A stretch of DNA of 64,000 bases, taken from assembly GCA_036491115.1 (NCBI GenBank), contig DASXCQ010000004.1, positions 84,266-148,265 of the forward strand, read 5' to 3'. Source of the stretch: DATEPR01 sp036491115 (GTDB lineage Bacteria > Actinomycetota > Actinomycetes > Mycobacteriales > Pseudonocardiaceae). Numbering within the stretch: the first letter of the stretch is position 1; each line of letters begins with the position of its first letter. The translations under genes were made by a program, and so were the position numbers. The notes beneath the pieces are model-generated. The model searched no databases, was not told the origin of the DNA, and saw only the letters and a program-made list of their open reading frames with translations. Below are positions 62,881-64,000 of the stretch, one piece after another.

Positions 62881-63515
62881 CTAGCTGAAGGCGAAGTAGC
62901 GCGCCCATAGATAACCCAGAGAAAGGGCAAACGAGACCGCGGTCACCACCGCCCCCCTTTTGGTGACGTCCCAAAAAGAAACCGGATGGCCGGCGCGTTG
63001 CGCGATCCCGACCGCGACCATGTTCGCGCTGGCTCCCACGGCGGTGAGGTTGCCGCCGAGAACAGTGCCCAATAGCAGTGCCCACCACAGCACACCGGAG
63101 CTGGTGTGCTCGGGGATAGATGCCGCCATCTGTCCGACGACCGGTGTCATGGTGGCGGCATACGGAACATTGTTGATAAAGCTGCCCGACGTGAAGGACT
63201 ACGGTGAGGATCAGCACCGTCGCCGTCCAGGCGGCGTCGCCGTGGGTGAGGTGACTGGCCAGATTGGCCAACTGCTTGACGATGCCGGTCCGCACCAGGG
63301 CCCCGACCATGATGAACAAACCCGCGAAGAACAGCAGCGACTCCCACTCAACGCTGGACAGAAAGACCTCCCGGCTCACCCCCGACATCGCCACCAGGAT
63401 GCCCGCGCCGGCCATCGCCACTAGCGCGGGTTCCATGTGAATCTGCTTATGCAGGACGAATCCGGTAGGTAACCAAGAACACCGTTATCGCGTAGACGGC
63501 ATGAAAGACGCTCAT
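62881..63515 (-). pseudogene. Decayed third anion permease (internal deletion and frameshift)
   Basis: It starts with ATG 63515 (MSVFHAVYAITVFLVTY), like copy 2, but then jumps straight to GFVLHKQIHMEPALVAMAGAG, the equivalent of a point about 240 residues into copy 2, in another frame; the middle (helices 2 to about 6) is lost. A second one-base frameshift lies near 63,195 (VLILTVV, then FTSGSFINNVPYAATMTPVVG in another frame). The last 89 residues (GGNLTAVGASANMVAVG) are intact. No functional protein can be made. Confidence 0.85.
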
Positions 63516-63764
63516 CGGCTACTGCCCTGCCGCTGGGTACTCGCCTGGCTCAGCATGTGCGCCCGGTAATCACGTCGCCCCGCCCGACGTTGATCTGCTG
63601 AGCGCGATCGTGTCGACCGTGCAAATCGTCGTGTTCTCCCGAATAGCCCCAAATATCAGAAAAACCCGAACAGCACGAAAAAAACGCCGACCAGGCTTCC
63701 CGGTACACCGGGGCATAATTTAGCAGGCCTAGCTGGACGAGGGTGTGCGTCTCATTGAACGTTA

Positions 63765-63780
63765 AGCATTGGCTAATGCT
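63765..63780. promoter_or_regulatory. Inverted repeat upstream of dxs
   Basis: AGCATT-GGCT-AATGCT is a perfect 6-bp inverted repeat with a 4-nt spacer, 55 bases upstream of the dxs start. A candidate operator or small hairpin; its binding protein is unknown. Confidence 0.4.
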
Positions 63781-63823
63781 GAGGCATCTCCGCAGGTACG
63801 CGGACCGGCCTGGCGGTTCTGCG

Positions 63824-63829
63824 TACACT
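63824..63829 (+). promoter_or_regulatory. Putative -10 box giving a leaderless dxs transcript
   Basis: TACACT, a good actinobacterial -10 hexamer, ends seven bases before the dxs ATG, which places the expected start of transcription on the A of the ATG. No clear -35 is seen. Leaderless mRNAs are frequent in mycobacteria. Confidence 0.4.
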
Positions 63830-63835
63830 GGCTGG

Positions 63836-64000
63836 ATGCTTGAACAGATCCGTGGGCCGGCCGATCTGCAGCACCTCTCTCAGTCGGATCTGCGCGATCT
63901 GGCCGTCGAGATCCGCGAGTTTCTGATTCACAAAGTCGCCGCGACCGGAGGTCACCTTGGACCCAACCTCGGCGTCGTCGAGCTGACGCTGGCGTTGCAC
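63836..64000 (+). CDS. dxs: 1-deoxy-D-xylulose-5-phosphate synthase, N-terminal part (cut by window edge)
   Basis: 55 codons are in the window. IRGPADLQHLSQSDLRDLAVEIREFLIHKVAATGGHLGPNLGVVELTLALH is clearly Dxs, the thiamine-diphosphate enzyme that opens the non-mevalonate isoprenoid pathway; the GGHLGPNLG-VVELT motif contacts the cofactor. The beginning (LEQIRGPADLQHLSQ) resembles mycobacterial Dxs as I remember it. ATG 63836. Same position relative to the CBS gene as in M. tuberculosis (Rv2682c). Confidence 0.93.
   Translation, partial: MLEQIRGPADLQHLSQSDLRDLAVEIREFLIHKVAATGGHLGPNLGVVELTLALH

Larger units (their letters stand above)
63516..63835. other. Intergenic region upstream of dxs
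   Basis: 320 bases, AT-richer than the rest of the window. It contains the pseudogene promoter side, A-runs near 63,660-63,685, the inverted repeat at 63765-63780 and the putative dxs promoter. No coding frame with domain-like content was seen. Confidence 0.5.

Overview
The window comes from a high-GC actinomycete. The codons are strongly GC-ending, GTG and TTG starts are common, and the actinobacterial marker genes are all of the expected type (SOS boxes of the TCGAAC-N4-GTTCGA kind, IdeR, polyphosphate glucokinase, Cei, and DUF3039, DUF3093, DUF3099, DUF3159, DUF3710, DUF4192 and DUF4193 proteins). For most of its length it reads like a Pseudonocardiaceae-type chromosome. Gene order follows a core block also known from Mycobacterium tuberculosis (hflX, lexA/chiZ/nrdR, ideR, sigB, sigA, ppgK, suhB, cei, dut, ceoC/ceoB, an APC permease, a TrmA-type methylase, dxs), interrupted by metabolic insertions. 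No tRNA, rRNA, CRISPR array, intact insertion sequence or prophage was seen.

Left part (1-16.2 kb): a partial MFS transporter faces an ArsR-type regulator; then hflX and tatA with a terminator on the tatA stop codon. lexA and a LysM cell-division gene of the ChiZ/DivS type are divergent across two SOS boxes. nrdR and nrdJ (B12-dependent ribonucleotide reductase) follow a pair of NrdR boxes. A Phd/VapC toxin-antitoxin pair lies between two related hairpin repeats, with the wreck of a second PIN toxin just beyond. Next come a fructosamine-kinase-like protein, a prolyl oligopeptidase, a NarL/DesK-type two-component system, a DUF4192 protein and a GNAT acetyltransferase.

Middle part (16.2-43 kb): a gene-poor spacer with a perfect 18-bp hairpin, then galK-galE, ideR, a rhodanese, and an acetylation pair (acuC deacetylase and a Pat-type GNAT/NDP-forming acyl-CoA synthetase fusion). 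A tandem pair of paralogous lipoproteins, class I fumarase, sigB, dtd, psuG-psuK, a YihY membrane protein and a superfamily II helicase follow. A xylose-type ABC operon (binding protein, ATPase, permease) ends with its ROK-family regulator and begins with two copies of a 19-bp palindrome that is the likely operator. A frameshifted remnant of a secreted repeat protein lies beside sigA.

Right part (43-64 kb): sigA, ppgK, suhB, cei, DUF4193, DUF3093, dut, DUF3710, an LtrA-like membrane protein, an OB-fold/DUF3159 pair, a MOSC protein and two TrkA-type RCK proteins next to an APC permease. Inside that permease gene, at about 56.9-57.05 kb, codon usage changes to a visibly less GC-rich, mycobacterium-like style that persists to the window end. 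This last segment holds a TrmA-type RNA methylase, a tandem array of anion-permease and CBS-domain genes with one decayed permease, and the start of dxs, whose N-terminus looks mycobacterial. Either a homologous-recombination import or an assembly chimera would explain it, and this is the most important thing to check in the window.
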